Under the pieces are notes generated by a model. The model was given only the letters and a program-made list of their open reading frames with translations. It was not told the DNA's origin and did no database searches. Source: Saprospiraceae bacterium (GTDB lineage Bacteria > Bacteroidota > Bacteroidia > Chitinophagales > Saprospiraceae). From it: a stretch of 64,000 bases of DNA. Location of the stretch: positions 408,501-472,500 of the forward strand of contig JADJYQ010000001.1 of assembly GCA_016719615.1 (NCBI GenBank). The letters are read 5' to 3'. Below are positions 45,687 to 55,707 of this stretch, one piece after another (positions within the stretch are counted from its first letter, which is position 1; every line of letters begins with the position of its first letter). The translations under genes were made by a program, and so were the position numbers.

Positions 45687-47174
45687 ATGGAACAGTTTGA
45701 TGTCATGTCTTTTGGAATTGGAATTTGCATTGGACTCATAGCTCTTCTTTTGGTATGGTTACAAGCATCTAAAACCCGGGAGGAATCCGGAAGCAGAGAA
45801 ACTGAATTTGTTACGAAGTGCCAAATGCTTGAAAAAATCAACAACACTTTGCAACAGGAGCTCGAACTTATTCATCAAAAAATGGATGGTAAACTGCTGG
45901 AAATTCAAAAACTCAGCACCGAAAAAAGCCTTTTAAACCAAAACTTAGTCTACCAAAAGGACTTACTCGACAAAACCCAGGGAGAATTTGACACCTTAAA
46001 AAATGCCTGGACTGGTTTGCAAAAAGAGGTCGCAGAATACCGGCAAAGAATCACAGAATTTCACAGCCAAAATAAACACTTGTCTGAAAAACTCGAGTCG
46101 CAAAAATCAGAATTTGATGAATTGAGAAAGCAGTCTTATTTGGAATTTCAAAATTTGGCCAATAAAATTTTGGAGGAAAAAACCCAGAAATTCACAGCAA
46201 GTAATAAAGAAAACATCGATCATATATTAAAGCCGCTCGGAGAAAATCTATTGGCTTTCAAAAAGCAAGTGGAAGAAACTTACGATAAAGAATCCAAGCA
46301 ACGGTTTTCTTTGGAAGAAAAGGTAAAAGAGTTGGTTGACATGAATCAAAAGCTGAGCCTGGAAGCAAACAATTTGGCTTCAGCTTTAAAAGGGCAATCC
46401 AAAAAGCAAGGCAATTGGGGTGAAATAATTCTCGAAAGTATTTTAGAGAAATCGGGCCTGGTCAAAAACAGAGAATATAAAATTCAAGTCAGCGTCCAAA
46501 CAGATGAAGGAAAGAGATTACAACCAGACATCGTTGTATATCTGCCTGAATCCAGAGCCATCGTTATTGATTCAAAAGTGTCGCTTGTAGCTTACGATCG
46601 TTATTCATCAAGTGACTTGAAAGAAGAACAGGATCTTGCTCTCAAAGAACACATCCTTTCTATTTACAGGCATATCGATGAGTTGGGTGATAAAAAATAT
46701 GATGCTGTTGCAGGAACGTTGGATTTTACGATGATGTTTATTCCAATAGAACCGGCTTATCTCATCGCCATCCAGGATGATCCTGAACTTTGGGCTTACG
46801 CATATGCCAAACGCATTTTATTGATTAGCCCAACGAATCTGATAGCTGCTTTAAAATTGGTTGCAGATTTGTGGAAGCGGGAGCAACAGAGTAAAAATGC
46901 GCTTGAAATTGCCAGACAAGGTGAAAAATTATACGATAAAATCGTCGGATTTTTGGACACCATGGAAGATGTAGGCAAACACATCAATAAGACTCAGGAT
47001 AGTTACCTCAAGGCAATCGGGCAACTCAAAGATGGTAGAGGAAGTGTTGTCAAACAAGCACAGCATCTTAAAAGATTGGGCATCTTATCACAAAAAGAAA
47101 TACCGGATACTTTAATGCCATTTGATGATGAAGCGGAGGGTAGTGCTCTTCAATTTTTTCTGTATATTATTTAG
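45687..47174 (+). CDS. rmuC: DNA recombination protein RmuC
   Basis: A 495-residue protein: N-terminal transmembrane helix (GIGICIGLIALLLVWLQ), a long coiled coil (residues ~35-170), then the RmuC nuclease-like domain with GQSKKQGNWGEIILESILEKSGLVKNREY, LQPDIVVYLPESRAIVIDSKVSLVAYDRY and FIPIEPAYLIAIQDDPELW segments. RmuC limits recombination at inverted repeats and is thought to be a restriction-like fold nuclease. The last ~15 residues (SALQFFLYII) are unlike the usual acidic tail, so the extreme C-terminus may be misread. Confidence 0.94.
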   Translation: MEQFDVMSFGIGICIGLIALLLVWLQASKTREESGSRETEFVTKCQMLEKINNTLQQELELIHQKMDGKLLEIQKLSTEKSLLNQNLVYQKDLLDKTQGEFDTLKNAWTGLQKEVAEYRQRITEFHSQNKHLSEKLESQKSEFDELRKQSYLEFQNLANKILEEKTQKFTASNKENIDHILKPLGENLLAFKKQVEETYDKESKQRFSLEEKVKELVDMNQKLSLEANNLASALKGQSKKQGNWGEIILESILEKSGLVKNREYKIQVSVQTDEGKRLQPDIVVYLPESRAIVIDSKVSLVAYDRYSSSDLKEEQDLALKEHILSIYRHIDELGDKKYDAVAGTLDFTMMFIPIEPAYLIAIQDDPELWAYAYAKRILLISPTNLIAALKLVADLWKREQQSKNALEIARQGEKLYDKIVGFLDTMEDVGKHINKTQDSYLKAIGQLKDGRGSVVKQAQHLKRLGILSQKEIPDTLMPFDDEAEGSALQFFLYII

Positions 47175-47236
47175 ATTCAGGTCTCACTTTCTATTTTATT
47201 TTTTAAGTACTCGTGTAGGGGCATCCATTATTAAAC

Positions 47237-47256
47237 TTACTAACATGTGTTAGTAA
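47237..47256. promoter_or_regulatory. Operator-like inverted repeat TTACTAACA-N2-TGTTAGTAA
   Basis: A perfect 9-bp inverted repeat with a 2-bp centre, of the size and shape bound by TetR-type or similar dimeric repressors. It lies 63 bp after rmuC in a 660-bp gap (47175-47836) that otherwise shows no gene; a second short palindrome GACAATTGTC is at 47351. No regulator gene is nearby, so its target is unclear. The rest of the gap is AT-rich and leads to the next gene's promoter. Confidence 0.4.
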
Positions 47257-47836
47257 ATATTTAGTAAAGTGTTTAAAGCAAATCAATCCGGTATAGATGG
47301 AGAATACTTGCATCGCAAAATGGCTTGATGTATAGCAATCGCTAATTTTTGACAATTGTCGTAATAAATGGAGTCTAATCTAATTTAGAATTGACAATAG
47401 TGAGTTGCTTTGTATGAATATCAGAGGTTTAAACCTAAAATAAGCCCTCGTACAAATTAAATTCGCGTGTGTTTCAGCCTATTCATTTTCGTTAAAGAGG
47501 TGAATGTTCGGCTTATCGAACCGCAATAACCATTCATGAATTCTCACTTGCAAATTCTTTGTTTTTACAACTCAAAAGGGAATGCCAAGTTTGGTTTAAG
47601 TGCTGATAAGCGCTTGATTTTCTGTGCCCATCGAAATTGCCGGTATTTAACCAAAATATATTAATAATATTTATTATGTAAAATGCTTTGATATACAATA
47701 ATATAAATATATAAATTATTATTAATTTAAAATATTATAAATCAATTTCGTTAAAATTGGCGAGCTGTGGCCCAGAACATTAATAATTCGTTAATTTTGA
47801 TGGTCTATTTACATTTTTCACCGTTAAATAATTTAT

Positions 47837-49873
47837 ATGAAGCAAATTCTACTATTTGTCTTTTGTTTGATTTTCGGCCATAACGCAGTAGCTCAAGATA
47901 CCTTTTTTGATGATTTTGAGTCTTATACTGCCGGAGCTTTTATCGCTGCCAGTTCCACAAAGTGGACTACCTGGAGTGGTGTAAAAGGTGGCGCAGATGA
48001 CTCCCGCGTAAGCAACGAAAGGGCTTACAGTGGGGTGAATTCTTTAAAGTTTCTTTCAACTTCAGCCACTGGTGGTCCTGCAGATGTGATCTTGCCCTTT
48101 GGCGGGAGAAGAACATCCGGGACTTTCACATTTGAAACTTGGATGTATGTTGTTGCCAATAAAGGCGCTTATTTTAATTTTCAAGGAAATGCAGTGGTTG
48201 GCCAGATTTGGTCGCTGGATGCATTTTTTGACCCGAATGGAGATGTGAGATTTACACTTGGAACTGGTGGAGCTGCTACCGTTGCAGGAGGCACTCATCC
48301 AAAAGCTACTTGGTTCAATTTGAAAATTGTAGCCAATATGACCGACAATAACTGGGAAGCTTTTGTGGATGGTAAATCGCTGGGTTCTTGGTCCAATCCA
48401 AATAATGCAGTATCGTCTATGGACTTGTTTCCAATTAGTTCTAACAACCAGTCAGAGTTTTTTGTGGACGATGTAAAATATACTTTCGAACCATTTGTAG
48501 CGCCTAATTTGGATGCCTCTTTGACATCTGCGGTAGTAAGACCTAAAGCACTTACCGGTACTTCATGGCCGGCTACCATAAAGATCAAAAATGTGGGTAG
48601 AACTCGTATTACTTCCGCCGAATTGGAATGGTCTATTAATGGTGGAACTCCTGTTAAAGAATCATTTACCTTAAGTTTGGATTCTTTGAAAGAATCTAAT
48701 GCATTGACTTTAAGTCAGGCAGTTCCTTTCAATGCAGGAAATTCAAAAATTGACTTTATTTTGACATCCATTAACGGTGGCGCTGACGACAAAGCTGCAA
48801 ACAATGCGAAATCATTAAATCTCGAAGGAGTTACAGCTGCACCTGGCAAAAAAATCGTTGTTGAAGAAGCAACGGGAACTTGGTGCCAGTGGTGCCCAAG
48901 GGGTGCTGTTTATCTGGATTCACTCTCTAAATTATATCCTGATCATTTTATTGGTATTGCCGTGCATAATCGCGATCCTATGGTTGTTACTGCATATGAT
49001 GCAGGACTTACCACATTTCCGGGATTTACGGGTTTCCCAAGCGTGGTGACCAATCGCCGAACTTTAGGTGATCCCAGCGGTATCGAACCGGTATTCTATG
49101 ACCAAATTGTTGAACTGTCACCAGTATTACTAGATGTTGGAGCTGCTTATGATCCTGTTACGCGCAATCTCAAAATGGAGGCAAAGGCTTTATTCACTGA
49201 AGAAGTAAATGGAGATTACAGGTTTAATCTAGTAGTCGTTGAAGATGGTGTAAAAGGCACTGCATCCGGATATAACCAGGTTAACGCTTATGCTGGTGGA
49301 GGATCAGGTGTGATGGGAGGTTACGAATTGTTGCCCAATCCAGTACCTGCATCGAGAATGGTATATAACCACGTTGGAAGAGCTATTATGGATGGATGGG
49401 CAGGTACACCTGGCTATTTACCCAATGATATTCCTGCAAATACAAGCTACATTAAAGCATACGAATACATCATACCAGCCACTTATCTTTTAGCTAATAT
49501 TAAACTGGTCGCAATGATGTTAGATCCAAATGGTGAAATCATCAATGCTACTGAAGTCAGTTTTGACCACGCTGTAGCTACTGGTTTATTTACAGCAAAT
49601 GAAAATCCACTAGCAAATGAATTCAATTGGTTTGTAAATGCAGATCCAGCAACTGATCTGGCTTATGTACATATCCAATTGGATGAAGCAGCTCAAGTCG
49701 GAATCGAAATTATGGATCTGTATGGAAAGACTTTGGCTCAAAAAGAATATGGTCAAATGAATGGTGCCATTGATTTACCGATTCAAATGGAGACTTTAGT
49801 CACCGGTACCTATCTCGTAAAATTAACGCTGAATGAAAAATCAGATGTCAAGAAATTTGTACTTGCAAAGTAA
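47837..49873 (+). CDS. T9SS-secreted protein with concanavalin-like, CARDB-like and thioredoxin-like modules
   Basis: A 678-residue exported protein. Signal peptide ends ...FGHNAVAQ. Residues ~25-215 look like a concanavalin/LamG-type beta-sandwich (DDFESYTAGAF ... FTFETWMYVVANKGAYFNFQGN). Residues ~220-330 resemble a CARDB domain (PATIKIKNVGRTRITSAELEWSINGG). A thioredoxin-fold region follows, with KKIVVEEATGTWCQWCPRGAVYLDSL (CxxC) and Omp28-like content. The C-terminus (ATDLAYVHIQLDEAAQVGIEIMDLYGKTLAQ ... VTGTYLVKLTL) is a T9SS sorting domain. It is likely extracellular; any disulfide-exchange activity is inference. It has its own terminator. Confidence 0.88.
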   Translation: MKQILLFVFCLIFGHNAVAQDTFFDDFESYTAGAFIAASSTKWTTWSGVKGGADDSRVSNERAYSGVNSLKFLSTSATGGPADVILPFGGRRTSGTFTFETWMYVVANKGAYFNFQGNAVVGQIWSLDAFFDPNGDVRFTLGTGGAATVAGGTHPKATWFNLKIVANMTDNNWEAFVDGKSLGSWSNPNNAVSSMDLFPISSNNQSEFFVDDVKYTFEPFVAPNLDASLTSAVVRPKALTGTSWPATIKIKNVGRTRITSAELEWSINGGTPVKESFTLSLDSLKESNALTLSQAVPFNAGNSKIDFILTSINGGADDKAANNAKSLNLEGVTAAPGKKIVVEEATGTWCQWCPRGAVYLDSLSKLYPDHFIGIAVHNRDPMVVTAYDAGLTTFPGFTGFPSVVTNRRTLGDPSGIEPVFYDQIVELSPVLLDVGAAYDPVTRNLKMEAKALFTEEVNGDYRFNLVVVEDGVKGTASGYNQVNAYAGGGSGVMGGYELLPNPVPASRMVYNHVGRAIMDGWAGTPGYLPNDIPANTSYIKAYEYIIPATYLLANIKLVAMMLDPNGEIINATEVSFDHAVATGLFTANENPLANEFNWFVNADPATDLAYVHIQLDEAAQVGIEIMDLYGKTLAQKEYGQMNGAIDLPIQMETLVTGTYLVKLTLNEKSDVKKFVLAK

Positions 49874-49912
49874 AAGCAAAGTATAGGGATTGTCAATCCT
49901 GAAATGAAATCT

Positions 49913-49947
49913 AAAAGCCATTCCGATCAGGGATGGCTTTTTTTTTA
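49913..49947 (+). terminator. Terminator after the 678-residue T9SS protein
   Basis: AAAAGCCATTCC pairs with GGGATGGCTTTT around GATCA (one T-G wobble) and is followed by further T residues. The hairpin lies ~40 bp past the stop. From 49948 to 50197 nothing further is recognisable. Confidence 0.9.
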
Positions 49948-50197
49948 AAACACTAAGGCACAAAGGCTCAAAGGACCATAAAGTCTTTATTTATACTATA
50001 AACATCAAAGACTATTGAGTATGGAATTTACTTAAAAGATGGAGTCGTAACAATTACATTTTTTAGAACCAAACAATGCTTTTAGCTTTAAGCATATAGC
50101 TATTCGCTTTCTTCTTTTCTTTTCCCTTAATCCTAAAACCCACGTATAGCTAATTGAAACAACATCAGCATACGAACAAAAAAACTTTTTCCAATAA

Positions 50198-51354
50198 TTA
50201 CTTCAAATACTTCAATGGATCAACGGGTCGGCTACCTTCCCACACTTCGAAATGCAATTCGTAAGCACCGCTTTCATTGATATTTGATTTTCCTATGGTC
50301 GAATTTTGTTGAGCTTTTCTCTTTCCTTCAATAAAACTGATTGGAGATTTGAATATACCAAATAATAAGGTCCCGATTTAGTAATAACCAGATAATCTGC
50401 AGTTGGAAGTTTTCGAATTTGGATGACTTCTGCTTGTTCAGCTGATTTCACAAACGGACTAGATGATTGAATATCTAAGCCATTGTTTCGAATGAGAAGG
50501 TTCGGATTACCAGATTCCATATTTTTGCCAAATCGGGAAGTAATGATTGGGAAATCTACCGGGAAAACCATTTTGAGTGCCTCTCTTTTAGTACTTGCCT
50601 TTGTTGCATTCAAATTCAAAAATTTTATACTTCCTGAAATGATTTCTCCGATTTCCTCTTTTTTCTTTTTATAGGCAATCAATTCCTTGAGCAAATGACT
50701 TTCTAGATTTTCGAAATTGCTCATCATTTGACGGACGTCTTTAATATCTTCTTCAAGACAAGTGAATTCATCATTACTTTGTTGGATCAGCGAATCTTGT
50801 TTGATTGTTTTTATTTTCAAATTCCATTGATGATAAATGAGCGATTGCTGCGAAGTGTCTAATGTTTTAAGTGCATGCAGCATATTTTTTTCAACCCATT
50901 GAATTAGATACCATCTCTTTAGTCGATTTTCCATGTTTTCATGATGTACCAGGCTAAGTATAGGATTGAATGTCGCTTTATCGATCAATTTCTTTTTTAA
51001 TAATTGTATATATTCTTTCTGAAGTTTAAGTATATGATCTTGTTTCTGATTTAAATAGTAGCTGGACAGTTTTATTTCATTTTGATAAGTTGTCATTTCT
51101 TGTTCCAGGGTATTCAGCAGTTCTTTCCTATAAGAGATCTGACTATTCATCAATTCTATTTGCTTCAATGAACCAAGTTTGTTTTTTTTGGCTTCAAGCA
51201 GGAGCTTTTCTGTTTGTTCAATGGTCTTTAATATATTTTCTAATTGTATTTTTTCTTTAGTGGTGTTAGTCTTGTTGTTTTGTGAAAATACTAAAACCAT
51301 CCCCAGCATTAAGCAAGCTAAAATAATAAAATTGCTCTTAGATGGAATTTTCAT
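50198..51354 (-). CDS. EnvC-like murein hydrolase activator (degenerate LytM), one frameshift
   Basis: Signal-anchored N-terminus (FIILACLMLGMVLVFSQ), then ~200 residues of coiled coil, then a LytM/M23 domain from FPVDFPIITSRFGKN. The first zinc-ligand His is replaced (RNNGLDI), so the domain is probably non-catalytic, as in EnvC/NlpD-type amidase activators. The direct frame stops at 50293 after KEREKLNKIRP. Adding one base to the T4 run at 50315-50318 (plus strand) restores the standard ending (KAQQNSTIGK ... YELHFEVWEGSRPVDPLKYLK) to 50198. The start overlaps the DUF4292 gene by 4 bp, so it is the last gene of a TPR/DUF4292/EnvC operon in cell-envelope maintenance. Confidence 0.88.
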
Positions 51355-52139
51355 AGTAATTTGAATGTATAATGATCCGGAATGTTGAAAACCAATCGTT
51401 TGATAGCTTTGGTTTCAATATGTTTCCAATTTATTTGTAGATGTAATTTTTCACTCTTGTTAGCAAGAAGTCGGATATTTAAATGTTCAGGAAAATATTT
51501 TTGTTGAACGGTTTGATATTGTTCGATGTTAATATCCAATGTATGATCTTCTACTTGCCAAACGAAATGAGAGACTTGTAGGTTGTACAGATTTCCTATG
51601 AGCAGTATCGATTCAGATTCAGAACTACCCTTCAGGAAATATTTATCATCTTTGGTTTCTATCCAATATTGCATATAATTGGGTAGATGAAATCCACTGG
51701 TTAACAGGTCCTGTATCAGCTGCTGATGGAGGGATAACATTTTCAACTGTTCTATGATCTTTAAATTCCCAACTGAGTATGTTTTTTCAATTCGATCAAG
51801 AATTTTAAAACTATCCTGATGAAGGAGCATTCTTGCAATTTCAATTCCCAATTTTTTCGAACTTATCAGCATGGCGCTATCATAGACAATAGAGGCCTGA
51901 ATGCTTGATTCTAAATCATTTTCTGCATGGTTTACGAGTATAGAACCTTTGCCGGTAAAATAAACAAAGCTTGTTTTTTGAATGAGCGCATTTATTACTT
52001 TTTCAACATCGATGGAGTCAGTTTGAAACCAATGTGTATAGCTTTCTTCTGGTATGGTATTTGTTTTTCGGGAGCAGCTCAGAAATGCGCAGCAAGATAA
52101 AGTGATGATATAAAATAGGACTTGAAATATATTGCGCAT
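51351..52139 (-). CDS. DUF4292 lipoprotein
   Basis: A 262-residue predicted lipoprotein (FYIITLSCCAFLSC; lipobox FLSC). The body fits the Bacteroidota DUF4292 family, a LolA/LolB-like beta-fold: a GKGSILV strand, SIQASIVYDSAMLISSKKLGIEIARMLLHQDSFKILDRIEKTY, and LHLQINWKHIETKAIKRLVFNIPDHY at the end. The domain order suggests a role in outer-membrane lipid or lipoprotein handling, but function is unknown. It is translationally coupled to the EnvC-like gene and lies 11 bp after the TPR gene, a linkage common in the phylum. Confidence 0.87.
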   Translation of the reverse strand: MRNIFQVLFYIITLSCCAFLSCSRKTNTIPEESYTHWFQTDSIDVEKVINALIQKTSFVYFTGKGSILVNHAENDLESSIQASIVYDSAMLISSKKLGIEIARMLLHQDSFKILDRIEKTYSVGNLKIIEQLKMLSLHQQLIQDLLTSGFHLPNYMQYWIETKDDKYFLKGSSESESILLIGNLYNLQVSHFVWQVEDHTLDINIEQYQTVQQKYFPEHLNIRLLANKSEKLHLQINWKHIETKAIKRLVFNIPDHYTFKLL

Positions 52140-52150
52140 TCAAGAAAAAT

Positions 52151-53806
52151 TTATTGCTTTTTTGTGTTTTCGCTTAATGTTTCGGCCCAATGAAAATGTT
52201 GATTGCTTTTTTCAGTAAGGCCTGATTGTTTATAAATATTCGCGGCCAACGTGTGCAATTCTGTATTAATAAATGCATGTTGCGATAAAGCAAGTTCTAT
52301 GTATTTATTTGCTAATGGATAATTCTTTGCACAATAATATAATTCAGCGAGCAGACAATAAGTACGAAATGAGGGTTTATAAATGAATCCTTCAGGCTTT
52401 TCTTGAGTTAAAGTAAATTCTTCTGGATTTAAACTGCATAACATGAGAAGCCTTTCCAACTCGCCTGTTTTTGAACTGTCTAATTCGATAGACTGATCCC
52501 ATAATTTTTGCGCATCTAATTTTAAAGCTTCATTTATTTTAGCTTGAAGAATCAAAAAATCAGATGGCATGTTCTTTTTATGTCTTTGCATGAGGCTGAG
52601 TGTAAGCAATTGCGAATTTGCTTTTTCGTAGTCCCTTATTTTAAAGTATGCTAAGGCCAGGAAATAATAGGGTTTACTTTGATTTGGATAATAATCTAGA
52701 CAACTTTTTGAATACTGGATACAAGTGTTCCAGTGTGCGAGTTCGATTAGGGATATGAGAAGATTATCCCAAACGGCATAAGGTACATTGCCTAATCCGA
52801 TCGCCTGGATATAATGTTGTTTGGCTAGCGGATAATTGTTTTGTAAAAAATAAAGATCGGCCGAGACACAGTGTGATTTTACATGTGTGGGGTAAGCAGT
52901 TAGTAATTGATTCGTATATTTCTGTAAAGAAGCTATTTTTTGAGTGTCTTTCTGATCAATGTTTTGGAGTATATTCAACAAACTTTTTATTTTCGTGTCG
53001 ATGTCAGCATTGGGATTTGCATAAACCGCATCCAATAGATTTAGGTCTGTTGTATTTGTTGAAATGAGTGGGGAATTATTGATGGGATATTTGTTTTGAA
53101 GATATTCTTTTAATTTGACGTCGTTTGATTTTTGAGAGATCGTTTGTAAGTGACCGATGATTTCCTGATGGTCTTTGTATTGTATTAAGCATCTTTCAAG
53201 TATTTCAACCGCTTTTTTAAATTTTTGAGTCTCTCCTAAAATGAATGCTTTTTTTATAGCTATTTCGGGGCTTAAGCCAAATACCAATTCGGCTTTATCC
53301 AAAACTTCGAATGCTTTTGGATAAGAACCAGCCTGTAAATAGTGATAGGCCGCATTATCATAATAAGTATAAATATTGGGTTCTATCTGATACAGAGATA
53401 CATTACATTCTGCTGCTTGTTCAGCAAGCGAAAGGTTTTCGGCAATATTGCTTTTTAATAAGAGATACCATTTGTTATTTGGCTCGGTGATCAGACTTTG
53501 ATTGATGGAATTCAGGGCTTCTTCTTTTTTACCTTGCGAAAAATACATTCTCGAAAGCAGGTAATAGCTCACAGATTTAAATTCAGCCTCGTATTTGAGT
53601 TTTTCTAAAATGTCAATAGATTTTTGAATATTTCCAATCAGTTCTTCTTTTAGGGCTTCAATCATCATTGATTCCTTATCTGTGGAGCTGGATTGATTTT
53701 GTGCATGCAGGTTTGTGGAAAGTATTATCAAGTAGCATGTAGGCAGAACAATTTGCAATACTTTCAATGGAAGTTTGTGAATTTGCATTAGAAAATACTT
53801 ATACAT
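52151..53806 (-). CDS. Exported TPR-repeat protein
   Basis: About 551 residues from ATG 53806; in-frame ATGs at 53827 and 53788 are alternatives, and 53788 gives the neatest signal peptide (MQIHKLPLKVLQIVLPTCYL...HAQ). The body is a series of tetratricopeptide repeats (SVSYYLLSRMYFSQGKKEEALNSINQSL; AAYHYLQAGSYPKAFEVLDKAELVFG; PYYFLALAYFKIRDYEKANSQLL; TYCLLAELYYCAKNYPLANKYIELAL). It is a periplasmic or membrane-bound scaffold, first gene of the TPR / DUF4292 / EnvC-like operon. Confidence 0.88.
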   Translation of the reverse strand: MYKYFLMQIHKLPLKVLQIVLPTCYLIILSTNLHAQNQSSSTDKESMMIEALKEELIGNIQKSIDILEKLKYEAEFKSVSYYLLSRMYFSQGKKEEALNSINQSLITEPNNKWYLLLKSNIAENLSLAEQAAECNVSLYQIEPNIYTYYDNAAYHYLQAGSYPKAFEVLDKAELVFGLSPEIAIKKAFILGETQKFKKAVEILERCLIQYKDHQEIIGHLQTISQKSNDVKLKEYLQNKYPINNSPLISTNTTDLNLLDAVYANPNADIDTKIKSLLNILQNIDQKDTQKIASLQKYTNQLLTAYPTHVKSHCVSADLYFLQNNYPLAKQHYIQAIGLGNVPYAVWDNLLISLIELAHWNTCIQYSKSCLDYYPNQSKPYYFLALAYFKIRDYEKANSQLLTLSLMQRHKKNMPSDFLILQAKINEALKLDAQKLWDQSIELDSSKTGELERLLMLCSLNPEEFTLTQEKPEGFIYKPSFRTYCLLAELYYCAKNYPLANKYIELALSQHAFINTELHTLAANIYKQSGLTEKSNQHFHWAETLSENTKKQ

Positions 53807-53830
53807 GGAAATTAATATAAAAATCAAAGA

Positions 53831-55254
53831 TCATTCTACCTCAGTAACTTTGAGCATATTGGTTCTCAGTTTTTTCAAAATTGGCATACTTCCAGTGTTG
53901 ACAACGAGATCTCCTGATTTTAATTTTTGATCTTTTTGAGGATGTGAATCACATCGTCTATAGTTTCATCTGTTGAACTCATTTTATCATAATAATAACA
54001 TCGAACTCCCCAAACAAGGTTTAAAGTACCTAACATATGGGCGGCGCTTGAAAAAATGTAAATCGGACAATTCGGCCTATACGATGAAGTTTTAAAAGCT
54101 GTATAACCCGATACGGTTAATCCTATAATTGCTTTTGCTTTGATATCTTCTGCTGTTTTGGCTGCATTGAAGCAAACCACGTCTGAAATAAATGTGGAAG
54201 ATTTATCGGATGGTTTAGGCCTTTTGGAGCTTATCGGGTAGTGCTTTTCGGCTTCAAATATGATCTTTTTCATGGCCTGCACTACCTTAATGGGATGTTC
54301 GCCTATAGATGTTTCAGCACTGAGCATAACTGCGTCAGTGCCATCAAGTACTGTGTTGGCAACATCAGTAACCTCAGCTCTTGTCGGACTTGGTTGTTTG
54401 ATCATACTGTCCATGAATTGCGTGGCAACAATAACTGATCGGGCTCTTTGTACGCATTTTGCAATGATGGCTTTTTGAAGTGTGGGTAGTCTTTCAATCG
54501 GGACCTCAACCCCCAGATCCCCGCGCGCAATCATAATGGCATTGCTGGATTTGATGATGGCATCAATATTTTTAAGTGCTTCCGGTTTTTCAATTTTGGC
54601 GATCACCTTTGCAGAATGATTTGCACTTTCGATAAGTGCTTGTAAATGTTCAATATCTTCAGCTTTTCTCACAAATGACAAGGCAATCCAGTTGACGGCT
54701 TGTGTTAAAATGAAATCGAGATCTCTTAAATCTTTTTCCGTTAGTGAGGGGAGTGTAACTTCAGTATCAGGAAGATTGACCCCTTTATTGGAACTGAGCT
54801 GTCCGCCAAATATGCATTTAAGCCTGGTTTTATCTTTTCCGTTGCTATCTAAGACCTCAAAGACCAATTTTCCATCATCGAGCAGAATGGTCTCGCCGGG
54901 TTTGACATCTCTGGCAAAATTTTCATAACTCATATAAATGGTATGCTTATTACCGAGGCATATTTGATTTACAAATTCAACTTCATCGCCTGGTAAAAAG
55001 GATACAGACCCGTTTTCAATTTCACCAATTCTCAATTTCGGACCCTGTAAATCGCATAGGATGCCCAAATGAGCATCGAAATCGTGATTTATTTTACGAA
55101 TGTGTTGTATGATTGTAGCATAATCATCATGGCTGCCATGTGAAAAATTCAGCCTAAAAACGGCTACGCCTTCTTTTGCCAGTCCGAGAAGTTGCTCATA
55201 TTTACTGCTCGCAGGGCCTACTGTTGCGATTATTTTTGTGTTATGGTGAATCAT
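53831..55254 (-). CDS. pyk: Pyruvate kinase, one frameshift near the C-terminus
   Basis: Glycolytic enzyme making pyruvate and ATP from phosphoenolpyruvate. Seen: TKIIATVGPASS, FRLNFSHGSHDDY, GPKLRIGE, the active-site loop AKIEKPEALKNIDAII-KSSNAIMIARGDLGVE, and TRAEVTDVANTVLDGTDAVMLSAETSIGEHP. The direct frame stops at 53920 (ILKKIKN). Adding one base to the T5 run at 53933-53937 (plus strand) restores the usual ending (DQKLKSGDLVVNTGSMPILK ... LKVTEVE) to 53831, about 475 residues, the standard length. For an essential-type enzyme this strongly suggests a sequencing error. It is divergent from acpP. Confidence 0.95.
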
Positions 55255-55415
55255 TTAGAGTGATCATTTGTTTGGATAGGAAAATATATCCATGTAATAA
55301 CAACGCAAAGGAACAGTGGTTCCATTAAAAAAAGCGAAAATATTTTTGGTATTCCTTCGCCTTATACGTTATTTTGCGCATTGGTTTTAAAACATTTATA
55401 AAATCCGTCCTAATT

Positions 55416-55652
55416 ATGTCTACGATTGCAGAAAGAGTTAAAAAAATTATTGTCGATAAACTGGCTGTTGATGAATCAGAAGTTACATTAGAAGCTAGTT
55501 TTGTAAACGACTTAGGTGCTGATTCCCTTGATACTGTTGAACTTATAATGGAGTTCGAGAAGGAATTTGACACTTCAATTCCAGATGACCAGGCTGAAAA
55601 AATTCAAACTGTAGGCCAGGCTGTTGCTTATTTGGAGGCGAACTGTAAGTAA
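55416..55652 (+). CDS. acpP: Acyl carrier protein
   Basis: A 78-residue acidic carrier protein of fatty-acid synthesis, from ATG 55416 (MSTIAERVKKIIVDKLAV); the upstream in-frame ATG at 55374 is not family-like. The phosphopantetheine serine is in LGADSLDTVELIMEFEKEF. It is followed 55 bp later by fabF and then rnc, the standard order. Confidence 0.96.
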   Translation: MSTIAERVKKIIVDKLAVDESEVTLEASFVNDLGADSLDTVELIMEFEKEFDTSIPDDQAEKIQTVGQAVAYLEANCK

Positions 55653-55707
55653 TTACTATTCATTCACTCCTGTTTCCCTTAGGAGGAAATAGGCATTACC
55701 GGACTGT

